Below, in pieces: positions 21,202 to 33,932 of a stretch of DNA of 64,000 nt. The DNA is taken from positions 81,632,207-81,696,206 of the forward strand of contig NC_050098.1 of NCBI RefSeq assembly GCF_902167145.1, read 5' to 3'. The notes beneath the pieces are model-generated. The model had not been told where the DNA came from. It made no database searches and saw only the letters and a program-made list of their open reading frames with translations. Source of the DNA: Zea mays (lineage: Eukaryota; Streptophyta; Magnoliopsida; Poales; Poaceae). The position numbers were made by a program, and so were the translations under genes. The number at the start of each line of letters is the position of its first letter. Positions within the stretch are counted from its first letter, which is position 1.

Positions 21202-24200
21202 ATGTCTGGGGAAAAGATGACTGTGGAGACGAAGCTAACTGAGGAGATGAAGTTGTTTGAAGAAAAGAAAGCTACGGATCCTTTTATCACCGGGTTTTTT
21301 GAGTCTATGTCAAAAATGAACATAGAGAAGATTACTAAAGAGATACTGGAGGGTTTGTCTGAAGATACTGATGACAGTGATAGTTATGATGTGGAGAGTG
21401 GAGATGAAGATTCAGAAGATCGGCCCTGGCGACCAAGCCATGCTGTCTTCGAAAAATCGACTATTAAACAGAGTCATCTTGACAACATGAGAGGAAGGTA
21501 CTTTCGTGACATGTCTATCGTGAGAGTTGGTGGAGACAACATCGTCCCTGCTCCTGAGGAAAATGAAGTTGTTATCTACCGAAGCTTTTTTAAGGCTGGT
21601 CTTCGGTTCCCTTTGAGCAAGTTTGTGGTTGAAGTGCTGAAGATATACTAGATCTTCCTTCATCAGATCACCCCCAAAACTATAATTAGGATGGGGATTT
21701 TTGTTTGGGCTGTAAGGAGTCAAGGGCTAGAGCCAAGCGCGAAGTGCTTCTGCAATATGCACGAGCTTTTATATGAGACGAAGGCTACTAGCAAAGAACA
21801 GTACCACAACAACTTCGGTTGTTATGGATTTATTGCTCGCCCCAATGCAAGCCACCCGGTACCAACATTCCGGAAAAGATGGCCTAGCTCCTGGATGGGG
21901 GAGTGGTTTTACGTTAAAATGATTTAAAGGCAAGGGAAGACATCAAAGAAATCATTCAGCGACCCATCTGGTCTCGCTTCAGCCTCCGAAGGCCGAAGGT
22001 GGAAATTGATGGCAATGTCGAAGCATGTTAGAGGGCTTTTAGCATTGTGTGTGCCTTCATTGGCACAAGAGATTTGATTCAAGAGCATATAGCCTTCAGG
22101 GTATGGCCACTTGTGGAGAGCTGGGATATGCCGAAGGAGACCACCGTAGATTCTAGTGAGGGTGGTATGGTCCGATTGAAGTATACCTTCAGATTTAGGG
22201 GGAAGTTTGGTGAGCCAGACGATGACTGGCTGAAGTGCATCGAAGCTACCAGCGAACTACTTGGGACATATTCCAAGGCCGAAGATAATGCTTTGTCTGC
22301 AGCCTTTGGAGGTCGGGGCAAGAAAAGATTAAACGGGGTATTTGATGCTATTGGCTTCGTATACCCTGATTACCATTACCCGCTACGAGGGCAAGAGAAA
22401 AAGAGAAGATTGCCGCTTCGACCATTGCAGCTGAGCCGAAGGGCAAAAAGATGAAGGTTCTAACCCACCGGCCGCGATACATTGAACCGGCCGTTGTGCC
22501 TAAATTTAGTGTGGGGACCTCTTCAGCTGCTGAGGCCAAGGAAGCTGCTCCGATTGCACAGAGTACTGAAGAGCTGATTGTAGTGCCGAAGGTGCCTACA
22601 ATCGGGCCAACCGAAGCTAGAGATGATAAGGCTGAAGAGCCACAGGTGGAAAAGGTGATAAAAGCGCAAGAAACCCTGAGCCCACCGACAGAGGCAGATT
22701 TGCCAAAGATGCAAAAAATTCCTGCCACACCTCCCAAGAGGAGGATGGCCAGCGTATTAGACGCTGTTATAGAGACTACGAAGGCCCTGAGCCCTGCCCT
22801 AAGAAAATTGCCGAAGCTACAAAAGTTCAGGCCGAAGCCGAAGCTGGGCCTTCAGTGCCCATCGAGACGAAGCTAGCCGCGCCTGAGGAAAAAACGGCAG
22901 GGCAGATTGCACCTGAAAAGATCGAAGCTCCTGCTCCCAAAGCTCTGAACGAAAATGTTGACTACATCATTCGACATGCTTTGGGGAAGAAATTATCCCA
23001 AGAAGAAATACTAGAAGCCAGACACTACACCCAAAGATTGAAATATCCGAAGGGGGCCTTAGTGTTCAATGGTAGTAACGAAGAAGATTTCCTGTACTGT
23101 CTCCCGGATAACAAAGAAATATCTGTTTGCCAGGAGATAGCTAAGAGTATGGGATTTCCTAAACTTGAAGAAGGCCTTTCGGTCTTATCGAAGGATGATC
23201 TACCTGACAGCCTCGTGTACAATAGCATAAAGGTATAAAAGTTGACTTTGAAGTTAGAAACGAAGTTTTTATTTTCATACTCGATTCTTTCTTCTTCTTT
23301 ACAGGGATTAATTCTTAGTAATGCCTTGAGGGCTCAGAAGAGCACCGAAGACGAAGGTTGTACAATGGCTCTTAACAACCTTCGGTCCGAGGTGATTGAA
23401 CTAAGAAACAAAGGTCTAGAGAAAGATAAAAGCTAGAGAAAAATGTTGAAGAACTTCGTGAATCCAAGGAAAGGTGCTTCGAGAAATCCTTGGATTGTGT
23501 GAAGAAATTGAAAACTAGCTTCACCAAGGTGGGAGTCTACTCTGCTGAAGAAAACTTCATACGAGGCGACCCCGAGGGCGTCGTTGAATGGATAAGTGAA
23601 GAAGTCGAAGCCTTCGAAGAAATTTTGAGTGATCGCGGGGATGTTTGCGCGTTTTCTGGTGCGCGGGGAATTTCAGCCATCTTGGAGAAGGCATGATGCG
23701 ATCACATTAAAGCCATGGCCCAGGCCGAAGCTGCCTTCTCCGTATATGATACGAAGGATCCTTCAACTGAAGCAACTTTAATGGGCGGGAAATTTTATAA
23801 TGATGTCTGGGTGAATAGTGGCCGAGAGCTGGCCCATGAAATTATAAAAAAGAGTGAAAAGACACCCATGACGCCCGAGCAGAAGCAAAACTAGCTGAAG
23901 AGGTTGCAGAACGCGAAAGGCGTATAGGTATTATTTTTGGTTTTTTAGCATCGGTATTTGTTTTGTGGCTTCGAACTAATCAACTTTACCTACTTCAGCT
24001 AAACTATCTCCGCCGCCAGAACCGTACGATCCCCTAGCTGATCCAGAAATGAAGGAAGCGCTGGACATTATAAATATGGCAGACTCCATTATTGACAAAG
24101 TTGTCGATAAATTTTTAAACGAAGTTGCGGAAAAGTTCTCAGAAAAGAGTAGACTTCATTGTAAAAATATTTTGAAATGCTCGATGTATGGGATAATGGA

Positions 24201-24204
24201 ATGA
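21202..24204 (+). pseudogene. Element A antisense gene (Transposase_28-like), broken
   Basis: Inferred exons are 21202-23232, 23305-23927 and 23999-24204, with GT..AG introns of 72 and 71 nt. It starts MSGEKMTVETKLTEEMKL. The conserved block PWRPSHAVFEKS and the region up to VVEVLKIY are open, followed by a TAG at 21649-21651 where element C has Gln (CAA). Further stops and frameshifts occur near 21925, 22030, 22440, 22850, 23435 and 23694. Exon 3 remains readable (..DPLADPEMKEALD..). The protein family is known, its function is not. It is convergent with A's own gag across the repeat array at 24612-24955. Confidence 0.8.
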
Positions 24205-24336
24205 ACATTAAGCTTCTATTGTAACAAGACTATGTAATATTTGATGTATATAACTTTGAATAGGATATGTAAATTATTGTAATTTATTTCTTTGCGATGC
24301 ATGAAACTTACATACATACCGTTTTTCAGCCTTCGG

Positions 24337-24355
24337 CGAAAAAACACCTTCCCTT
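24337..24355 (+). repeat. 19-bp flanking repeat, downstream copy (element A)
   Basis: CGAAAAAACACCTTCCCTT, identical to the copy at 20984-21002, 133 bp past the antisense stop. Confidence 0.75.
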
Positions 24356-24611
24356 CTTTTCATGCTTCGTAAAGAAAGAGATTCCTTCTTGTGACAAGGC
24401 TTATAAAACTGTATTTCCCGAAGCTTACTTCGTGCCTTAGCACATTTTCATTTTGACGAAGCATTTGCCGAAGATTGGCTTCGTATTCCATTCTTGTGTC
24501 ATTGATGCAATATGATGTATGATGTAATGTTATGCGAAATGATGTGATGATATGATGCAAAATGATGAGGATGTCGAAGACACACGCCCACACGCCCACA
24601 CTAGAACACAC

Positions 24612-24955
24612 AAGCTCTGCATCCCCTTAGGAACGACTTTTGAGCTTCTTCACCTTCTATTTCGGTGATATAAGTTCTGCATCCCCTTAGGAACGTCTTT
24701 TGAACTTCTCCGCCTTCTATTTTGGCGGTATAAGTTCTGCATCCCCTTAGGAACGACTTTTGAACTTCTTCGCCTTATATTTCGGTGGTATTTGGCTCTG
24801 CATTCCCTTTGGAACAACTTTTGAGCAGAAAACTTACGCTGCGCTCCCTTAGGAACGACTTTTTGCAGCTTCAGCATTACGCTGCGCTCCCTTAGGAACG
24901 ACTTTTGTAGCTTCGTTTATGTTGGCTCTGCATTCCCTTAGGAACGACTTTTGAG
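24612..24955. repeat. Short-repeat array of element A
   Basis: About six imperfect units with the core CCTTAGGAACGACTTTTGAGC at a spacing of about 50-65 bp, between the converging 3' ends of the antisense gene and gag. Confidence 0.85.
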
Positions 24956-25195
24956 CTTCGTAAATCTGTGAAGAAGATATATTTCATTCTGATAAAAGCA
25001 AAATCATTACAAGAAATTAAAACTAAGTTTTCATTGCTTGTTCCTTATTCAAAAAGCAAAATGGCCTAGAAGATAAAAGTATTTCAGAAGTAGGATATTG
25101 CTCAGTATATGTGCTTTGATTCTGGTACAGTACTATTGACTGTATGAGCTTCGGATTCCTCCCTGAAGTCACGTTGTTGTTGGGAGTGCTGGAGC

Positions 25196-25858
25196 TGTTG
25201 GGGGCCTTCGGCTTCCGAAGGTCCTCAAAAACATGATTTAACAATGTCTCTGGAGTATAATGTGTAAACAGGTACCTTCGGACTTAGATCAAAACCACAG
25301 CGTGAAGATGCACAAAGAATATGAAGGATGGCGCAGAGCCGAAGCTATACGCAGGGGAGCTTCGGCGTGATAGCAAAAAAAGAAACCGACTTAAAAGGGA
25401 AAAGGCTATTTAGACCCTGATGGATTGCTATAGAGTTATTAGCAAATGTAAAGGGCATGGGTGTAATTTTACATGGGTTACGTCCCGTACCTATAAATAG
25501 ATGAACAGTGCTCCCGTACTGTTCACGCTGACTTGGTATTTGCTTTTGCGTCACGCTTGTACCCCTGCTTTCCTTCGAGCCGAAGGTACATTTATAATTT
25601 GTTATTGCTGATACAGTAACACAAATAAAAATAAGTTGATAATGATGTTTAAAGTGTTTATGTTATTTTTCATATCTTGCATATGAATCCTTCTTCATCA
25701 TTTATTGTGCTTATGAAGGTTTGTCCTTCATAACCTTCGTCTGGAATTCATTATATCCGAAGCGAGATAATGCTTCGAAGGACGAAGGACTTTAACATTT
25801 AACATTTTTTATGTTGCCTTGTTCTTAACTCTTAGCATTTGAGAATAAGTCCCCAACA
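25196..25858 (+). repeat. 5' LTR of element B
   Basis: 663 bp, TGTTGGGGGCC..TCCCCAACA. TATAAATA lies at 25492-25499, followed by a near-perfect hairpin with arms GAACAGTGC (25503-25511) and GTACTGTTC (25516-25524). Confidence 0.92.
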
Positions 25859-25877
25859 TTGGCGCACACTCCGGTGA
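25859..25877 (+). other. Primer binding site of element B
   Basis: TTGGCGCACACTCCGGTGA directly follows the 5' LTR. It matches the sites of elements A (33914-33932) and C (46176-46194), which read TTGGCGCCCACCTCCGGTG on their coding strand. Confidence 0.65.
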
Positions 25878-25931
25878 ACTCACTTCCACTTTTTGAGTTT
25901 CCAACACCTTTGGCAAGCATAGACCTTCGTC

Positions 25932-27446
25932 ATGCCGCCAAAGAAAGCTTCAGCAACAGGGGCTGCCGCTCTGCAGCCGCTGGACCCCAACCAGGAGACC
26001 CTCTCTCTTCGGGAGGCTCGAAGCCAGAAGAGGAAGGCCACCAGTCCAACGCCTCAGGAGGACGACTTGGATCAAGAGATCAGAAATATGGAGATGCTCC
26101 AACAGTAGGTGCAAAGGAAGAAGGAAAAGATGCCAAGGCTAGCTGATCTGCAAAGGCAGATAGACGAAACCTCTGAAGAAGTTCGCCATCTTGCTCAAGA
26201 TGAGCAGAACCGAAGGCCTCAGCACAGAGAGCTTCGTCAAGAGGGCTTTTTCAACGAGGATGACTGGTATGAGGATTTCCATCATGGGAATTTTGCTTTT
26301 GATGATGCTTCTCCTCTGTCAGCAGAACTGCAGGCTACACCTTGGCCTCCGTCCTACAAGCCACCTCAACTCCCCATGTACGACGGACACTCGGATCCGA
26401 AGTAGTTTCTGATGAGCTACGAAGCAACGATATCTTCCTATGGTGGCAATACTGCAGTCATGGCGAAGTCTTTCGTCATGGCCGTCAAGAATGTTGCACA
26501 AACCTGGTACTCCTCCCTTCGGCCAGGAACAATCACATCGTGGCAGAAGCTGAAGGATATGCTGATCACCAGTTTCCAAGGGTTTCAAACGAAGCCGGTC
26601 ACCGCTCAAGCCTTATTCCAGTGCACCCAAGATCACGAAGAATATCTTCAGGCGTATGTCCGAAGGTTCTTACGCCTGAGGGCACAAGCGCCAACAGTGC
26701 CCAATGAAATTGACATTGAGGCCATGATTAAGGGGCTTCGGCCGGGACCTTTAGCCCAATACTTTGCCAGGAAGCCCCCTCAGACTCTGGAGAAACTGCT
26801 TCAGAAGATGGATGAATACATCTGCGCTGACAATGACTTTCGACAGAGAAGGGAGGAAGCTTACAGGTTCTTCGAAATAGCCAGGGGCTTCAGAGGGAGA
26901 ATTCATCCTAGACATGTCAGATCGATCCATTCCACTCAGAGTGATGACAGGGGAAGCCAACAGCAGAGGCCGCAATAATCCTCCTAGGCTTCGGGGCAGC
27001 AGCAGAGCTATCCTCGGCCTCCAGCTCCAAGGGGCAGAGGTGCCAGGGGCTTCGGAGGAAGATTTGGGGATCAGCCCAGGAAAATTTATTGCCTATTCTG
27101 TGGTGAGGACAAGGGCCACACCACCAGGATGTGCCATGTCACCATCCAGAAACAAAAGGAAATAGCAGAAGTTGCAGCCCAACAGACCCAGACGAAGCAA
27201 GTTATGCATACTGCTTCGTACCACTCGCCTTATATCCCAGAGTATGTGGGCAACCACCCTGCAGCTTATGTTGCTTCGGCAAGTCAATCTCAGGCATCTT
27301 GGCAACAGCCTCCACCTCCACCACCAATGCAACGAGGCCAGCAGCCAGAAGGGAGTCAGCATACTCAACACCAACGAGACTTCAGAGAAGAGTCCGAAGA
27401 TCGCACAGTCAATAGTACTGTGCCAGAATCGAAGCATATTTACTAA
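25932..27446 (+). pseudogene. gag: Element B gag with four in-frame stops
   Basis: Exactly 505 codons from ATG to the final TAA, the same length as the intact gag of C, with no frameshift apparent. It has a Lys-rich start (MPPKKAS), a coiled-coil region, the capsid region ending in KLLQKMDEYI, a Gln/Ser/Pro-rich stretch and one Cys-His box (IYCLFCGEDKGHTTRMCH). Stops lie at about 26106, 26403, 26976 and 26985. At three of these C has CAG or CAA, consistent with C-to-T change; the fourth (TAA for TGC) needs two changes. Confidence 0.88.
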
Positions 27447-27666
27447 CAAATATCCTACCTCGGCAGCAGTTTTTGCATTCAGTATCATTTTCTTTTTAAT
27501 AAGGAAAATTTATTGAAAGCCTAAGTGTTTTTTGTTGTTTTCAATTTCTTGTAATAGCTTCGCCTTTGCCATAGTACAAATATACTTTCTCCACAGAATA
27601 ACGGAGTCCAAAAAGTTGTCGAAGCATAAGAACTTATGGTTACAGGGAGAACCTCCGAAATAACAA

Positions 27667-27870
27667 AAAGTCGTTCCTAAGGGAGCGCAGCGTAAGTTTT
27701 CTGCTCAAAAGTCGTTCCGAAGGGAATGCAGAGCTTACAGCGAAAAATAAACGCTGATTCCGCTGAAGTAAAAGGCGAAGAAGCTCCTAAGGGAGGCTTA
27801 CAGCGAAAAATAAACGATGATTCCGCTGAAGTAAAAGGCGAAGAAGCTCCTAAGGGAGGCTTACAGTGAA
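27667..27870. repeat. Short-repeat array of element B
   Basis: Two near-identical units of about 69 bp (GGAGGCTTACAGCGAAAAATAAACG.. at about 27792 and 27861) plus AAAAGTCGTTCC cores. It holds the same position between gag and the antisense gene as in the sister elements. Confidence 0.8.
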
Positions 27871-28321
27871 AAATAAACGTCGATCTTCGGCAAATATCAT
27901 TTTGCATAACATCACATCATCACATCATTTGCATAGCATAACATCATACATCATACTGCATCAATGACGCAAGAAGGGGGGTTCAATGTTGATATTCGGA
28001 GATTGTTTCGAAGAAACAGTGCCAAGGCACAAAAATAATTATTGAAGAAGCATACCTTCATCAAACTCTTAAATGAAAAGATCTATTGGTTACTGATTTT
28101 ATGAAGATTGGATGTTTTTATGAAAATACGGATATTATTTACGAAGCATGAAAAGAAAGGAAGGTGTTTTTTCGCCGAAGGCTCAAAAACGGTATGTATG
28201 TAAAGTTTCATGCATCGTAAAGAATTGAACCATAAATAGCTTATATATTACATTCAAAGGTACAAAATATTACACATATTGTTCAACAAATATTACATTC
28301 CAAATGTTTTTACAATAACAT

Positions 28322-31300
28322 CTAATCTTGCCTTAGAACTACTTCTGCATCTTCGTTCAGTAGTTGATCAACAACTTTGTCCATGATAGCTTCGGCCATT
28401 TTTCTAATCTCTTCATCCCCCTTTACGTTGGGGTCCGCTAATGGCTCGGCGGGCTCTGAGGGAGGAGAAAGTGCGGCTATGTTACAAAGTGTAAACAAGT
28501 TCGAAATCAAAAAGTTACAACAAAAAGCCAAAAACTAGTAGTTAATACCTATTCGCCCTTCGAGATCCGCACTTTTCTCAGTGGCCTCTGCTACTTTTCT
28601 AGCGTCATGAATACCTTTTTCACTTCTCCGTATAATTTCTTGAGCCATCTCTCGGCCACCATTTTCCCAGATGTTGGTGAAATTTTTCCACCAACCAAAC
28701 TTGCCTCGGCCGAAGGGTCTTTTATGTCTTCAGAAGATAAGTCGGCTTCGGTTTGTGCCAAGGATTTCACGTGATCACAACCTTTTTTCTCCAAAATAGT
28801 GGCAATCCCCCTAGCACCCGAGAAGGCACATATGTCTCCGCGGCCATTCAAAACTTCTTCAAAAGCTTCAGCTTCATGGCCGATCCATCCAATTGGGCCC
28901 TCGGGGTCGCCCCTTATGAAATTTTCTTCACTTGAGAACGCGCCAACGCTAGCGAAGCTGGTTCTTATTTTCTTAACACATTCTATAGATTTTTCATAAC
29001 ACCTTTTCTTGGATGCACGAAGCTCTTCAACGTTTTTTTCTAAATGATTTGCCCATTGTTCACTAATTTCTCGTTTTGCTTCTTCAACTGTGCATTCTTC
29101 TTTAGCTCTGGCTAGCTGTTTCCGAAGATCCTCAATTTCGCGCTTCTGAGCCTCAGCTTGAGCTTTGAAAGCAGCTTCATCTTCTTTTATTTTATTCACC
29201 AACGAATGTAATATTTTATATTTTTCGAGACCTTCGTTCCTTAGTTCAATTACTTTGGAACAAAGGTTGCTCAAGGCTATGGTACACCCTTCGTCTTCGA
29301 CATCTTTTTGTGCCCTGAGGGCATTGCTAAGTATAAGGCCCTGCAAAAAATGCGTTAATAAGTTTAAGCAAATGAAAAATTTTGGTTTTAAGGAATAATA
29401 CAAAGATTTCATTTTTTCACCTTTAAACTATTGTATGCTAAGCTGTCGGCCAGCTCGTTTTTTGACAACACCGAGAGCCTGTCTTCTAATGTTGGGAATC
29501 CAAAGCTCTTGCTCATCTCCCGATACACAGAAATCTCCTTGCTGTCAGGGAGACAATACAAGAAGTCTTCTTCTCCGCTACCGTTGAATATCAGCGCCCC
29601 TTTTGGATATTTCAATTTTTGCGCATAGAATTGAGCTTCTCTTTTTTTCTTTTTCGCTCAGATTTTTACCCGAAGCATGACGTAATACATAGTCAGAAGC
29701 TTCAGAAGATGCTTCGGGAATAGGTGTGGCGATTTTCTCAGATAAAGTTTCTTCTGCAGATTCTTTTTCCATTTCTTTTTCAATTTCCAAGAATTCCCTC
29801 TCGGTAGGCTCTGAAAGCCCAGTTTCAGTTTCCGCTTGACTTTTGGTAGCTTCGGCCTCAGTTTGTGTCTCTGGAACTTCGGCAGCTATCTTCGAAGTAG
29901 AGCATGAAGATTTTATTGTTTCCAGTACATCTAGCACGTTAACCATTCTTTTCCTCTTGGGGGTTATTGTAAGGTCTTTTTGTGCCCTCGGCATTGGCAC
30001 CTCAACTCTTGCTGAAGGACTTAAAATTGCTGATGTCTTTGTCTCTTCAGCCCTCGGTTCTTCTATTTTTTCCATCTCTGGCATTTTGGTCGGCTCTTCA
30101 ATATTCGACAGGGGAGTCGGCTCCTTGGCTTCAGTGGCCGAAGAGGTCTCACCGACAAACTCAGGCACTGTGGCCGGTTCAATATAGCGTGGCCGGTGCG
30201 TAAGAACCTTCATCTTTTTCCTCTTCGGCGCTGGCTCACTAGGAGCGGCTGAAGCAACTTCCTTCACAGAAGCCGTATCTTTCCTTTTTTGACCCCGTGT
30301 TGGGTAACGGTAGTCAGGATAGACGAACCCAATGGCATCAAATATTCGGTTGAGTCTTTTCTTCTTCCGGCCTCCGAAGGCCGCGGACAGTGCAGTATCT
30401 TCTGCCTTCGAGTATGGTCCAAGCACTTCATCGCTTGTGGCCTCAATACATTTCAGCCAGTCATCATCTGGCTCGACAAACTTATCTCCATATCTGAAGG
30501 TATATTTTAACCTAACTAGTCCACCTTCGTCAGGTTTGCTGATGGTTTCCTTTGGCATTTCCCACTTTTCTACAAGTGGCCATACTCAGAAGGCAATGTG
30601 TTCCTGGATCAAACCCCTTGTCCCGATGAAAGAGCAAACTACACCGAAGGCTCTCCGACATTCTTCGGCTGCTTCGTCAATATCCACCTTCGGTTTCCGA
30701 AGGCCAAAACGCTGCCAGATGGGGCGCATGATGATATCTTTAATATCTTCTCATGTCTTTAAGTCGTTTTTCACATAGAACCATTCCTTCATCCAGTCCC
30801 CGGGCCATCTCTTTCGAAAAGTTGGCACGGGACAGCTTGAACCAGAGCGGGCACCGAAGCTATAACAGCCAAAATTGTTATGATATTGCTCTTTACCCCA
30901 TGGTTTCGTCTCATATAATAACTCATGCATACTGCAGAAACTTTTTGCATTTGGCTCCAAACCTTGGCTCTTCACGGCCCATACGAAGATTCCCATCCTT
31001 ATGATTGCTTCGGGAGTAATTTGATGAAGGCAGATTTCAAATATCTTCAAAACTTCTACCACGAAACTGCTCAAAGGAAACCGAAGTCCAGCCTTGAAGA
31101 AACTTCGGAATATCACGACTTCATTCTCCTCGGGAGTCGGACAAGTTTTCTCTCCTTCGTCAGCCCTCACAATAGATAAATCTCGAAAATATCTACCCCT
31201 CATATTGACAAGATGGCTTTGTTTAATGCTTGATTTTCCAAAAACTGCCTGGCTTGGTCGCCAAGGTCGATCTTCAGAATCTTCACCACCACTTTCCACA

Positions 31301-31460
31301 TCATAGCTGTCACTGTTACCAGTGTCTTCAGAAAACCCTCTAAAATCTCTCTAGTAATCTTCTCTATATTTGTCTTTGCTATTGATTCAAGAAAGCCGAG
31401 ATTCATCTCCTCAGAAAGGCTCAGTTTTGATTCAGCGACAGCTTTCTTATCTTCAGACAT
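28322..31460 (-). pseudogene. Element B antisense gene (Transposase_28-like), broken
   Basis: Inferred minus-strand exons are 29421-31460, 28549-29340 and 28322-28476, with introns of 80 and 72 nt. The ATG at 31458-31460 starts MSEDKKAVAESKLSLSEE, and TATAAATA (minus strand) is at 31605-31612. Exon 2 is fully open and predicted to be coiled coil. Exon 3 ends ..EDAEVVLRQD. Exon 1 has a frameshift near 31310, stops near 30750 and 30590 (HIAF then TGA), and a frameshift near 29620. Overall it is the second-best preserved copy after C. Confidence 0.82.
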
Positions 31461-31767
31461 CTTCGAAAATGCTGAGAAAGTGCTCTCGAAACCGAAGCTT
31501 AAAAATTTAAAAAGCCAAGCAAGTGTTGGTGCGCAAGGGCTAAAAGTTGGGTGAGCAAGAGCAGATGGCAAGAAAGCGTGCCAAATGAACTCGTGGTGAG
31601 CTCTTATTTATACGCCTAGTGCGTTGAAAACTGGAGGGTCCCGCTTGTCAATGACTGTTGCTATTCTAGCAAAGGGAAGGTGTTTTTTTGGACCTTCGGC
31701 TTAAGGCCTTCGTCCATGTCGCAATCTGAATTTATCACTCTAACAAATTAGTATTGCGAGGGGCTAC

Positions 31768-32430
31768 TGTTGGGAGCCTTCGGCTTCTGAAGGTCCTCAA
31801 AAACATGATTTAACAATGTCTCTGGAGTATAATGCGTAAACAGGTACCTTCGGACTTAGATCAAAACCACAGCGTGAAGATGCACAAAGAATATGAAGGA
31901 TGGCGCAGAGCCGAAGCTATACGCAGGGGAGCTTCGGCGTGACAGCAGAAAAAGAAACCGACTTAAAAGGGAAAAGGCTATTTAGACCCCGATGGATTGC
32001 TATAGAGTTATTAGCAAATGTAAAGGGCATGGGTGTAATTTTACATGGGCTGCGTCCCGTACCTATAAATAGATGAACAGTGCTCCCGTACTGTTCATGC
32101 TGATTTGGCATTTGCTTTTGCGTCACGCTTGTACCCCTGCTTTCCTTCGAGCCGATGGTACATTTATAATTTGTTATTGCTGATACAGTAACGCAAATAA
32201 AAATAAGTTGATAATGATGTTTAAAGTGTTTATGTTATTTTTCATATCTTGCATATGAATCCTTCTTCATCATTTATTGTGCTTATGAAGGTTTGTCCTT
32301 CATAACCTTCGTCCGGAATTCATTATATCCGAAGGGAGATAATGCTTCGAAGGACGAAGGACTTTAACATTTAATATTTTTTATGTTGCCTTGTTCTTAA
32401 CTCTTAGCATTTGAGAACAAGTCCCCAACA
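31768..32430 (+). repeat. 3' LTR of element B
   Basis: 663 bp, same length and ends as the 5' LTR. Confidence 0.92.
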
Positions 32431-33932
32431 GGAGCCCTTCTAGCTGCTGGCTTCGGGAATAAGTAGGTTGCAGTGGTGATGGCAGTGGGAGCTAAGGCCA
32501 AGAAGCTTGTGAATGGCTTGCCGAAGCAACAGATGCTGCAGGTTGGTTGCCCACATATTCTGGTATGTAAGGAGAGTGGCACGAAGCAGTATGTAAAACC
32601 TAGTTCGGCTGATTCTCCGAGCTTCTGCTTCGACAATCTCTTTTTGCTTCAGAATAGTGATCTAGCACGTTCTTGTAGTGTGGCCCTTGTCCTCACTACA
32701 GAATAAGCAATAGATTTTTCTGGGCTGATCCCCATATCTTCCTCTGAAGCCCCTGTCGCCTCTGCCCCTTGGAGCTGGTGGCCTGAAGGAGCTTTGCTGC
32801 TGTCCTGAAGACTGTGAGGTGTGATGTGGCCTCTGAAGCTGGCTTCCTTTGTCATCATTCTGACTAGAGCTGTGGATTGATCTGACATGCCTAGGGTGGA
32901 TTCTTCCTCTGAAGCCCCTAGTCATCTCAGAAAATCTATAAGCTTCCTCCCTTCTTTGTCGGAAGTCATTATCAGCCCGGATGTACTCATCCATTTTCTG
33001 AAGCAGCTTCTCCAGAGTTTGGGGAGGTTTCCTGGCGAAGTATTGGGTCATAGGCCCTGGCTGAAGACCCTTGATCATGGCCTCAATGACGATTTCATTG
33101 GGCACTATGGGCACTTATGCTCTCAGTCGCAAGAACCTTCGGACATACGCCTGAAGGTATTCCTCATGGTCTTGTGTGCACTGGAACAAGGCCTGAGCTA
33201 TGACTGGCTTCGTCTGAAAGCCTTGAAACTGGTAACCAGCATGTCCTTGAGCTTCTGCCATGACGTGACTGTCCCTAACCGGAGAGAAGAGTACCATGTC
33301 TGGGCCACATTTCGGACTGCCATGATGAAGGACTTTGCCATCACAGTTGTGTTGCCTCCATATGAGGATATTGTTGCCTCATAGCTCATCAAGAATTGCT
33401 TTGGGTCCGAGTGCCCATCGTACATGGGTAGCTAAGGTGGCTTGTAGGATTATGGCCATGGGATAGCCTGCAATTCTGTTGCCAGGGGAGAAGCATCATC
33501 AAAAGTAAAGCTACAATGATTAAAATCGTCGTACCATTCATCTTCGTTGAATGAGCCCTCTTGGCGAAGCTCCCTGTGTTGGGGCCTTCGGTCATGATCA
33601 TCTTGAGTAAGATGACGCAATTCCTCAACAGCTTCGTCGATCTTCTTCTAAAGGTCGGCCAGCCGAGCCATCTTCTCCTTTTTCCTTTGCACCTGCTAGT
33701 GAATGATTTCTAGGCCCCTGATCACTTGGTCCAACTCCTGCTCCTGAAGTGTTGGACTGGTGGCCTTTATCTTTTGGCTTCTGGCCTCTCGGAGAGGGAG
33801 AGAGAGAGTCTTTTGGTTTGTGTCTAATGGCTATAATGCAGCCCCTGGCGCTGTTGTCTTCTTCGGCGGCATGACGAAGGTTGATGCTTTGCAGAAGATT
33901 ATGGAAGTGAGTACACCGGAGGTGGGCGCCAA

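Larger units (their letters stand above)
25196..32430 (+). mobile_element. Element B: ZEON-like Gypsy element nested in element A
   Basis: 7235 bp with 663-bp LTRs at 25196-25858 and 31768-32430 and a perfect target duplication, GGAGC (25191-25195 and 32431-32435). Order: 5' LTR, primer site, gag, short-repeat array, antisense gene on the minus strand, polypurine tract (GCGAGGGGCTAC, 31756-31767), 3' LTR. No pol. The LTRs differ at roughly 16 positions by eye (2-3%). Confidence 0.93.
25102..33872 (-). pseudogene. gag: Element A gag, split by insertion of element B
   Basis: The minus-strand gene runs 33872 to 32436 and resumes at 25195 down to the TGA at 25102-25104. Element B and one GGAGC duplication lie between. 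The start reads MPPKKT. Spliced in silico across B, the coding sequence reads QQLEG before the insertion and LQHSQQQRDFREE after it, continuing to KHIY and stop. The frame has several stops of its own (for example near 33700, 33645, 33455 and 33115) and at least one frameshift, so A's gag was decaying apart from the insertion. Confidence 0.85.
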
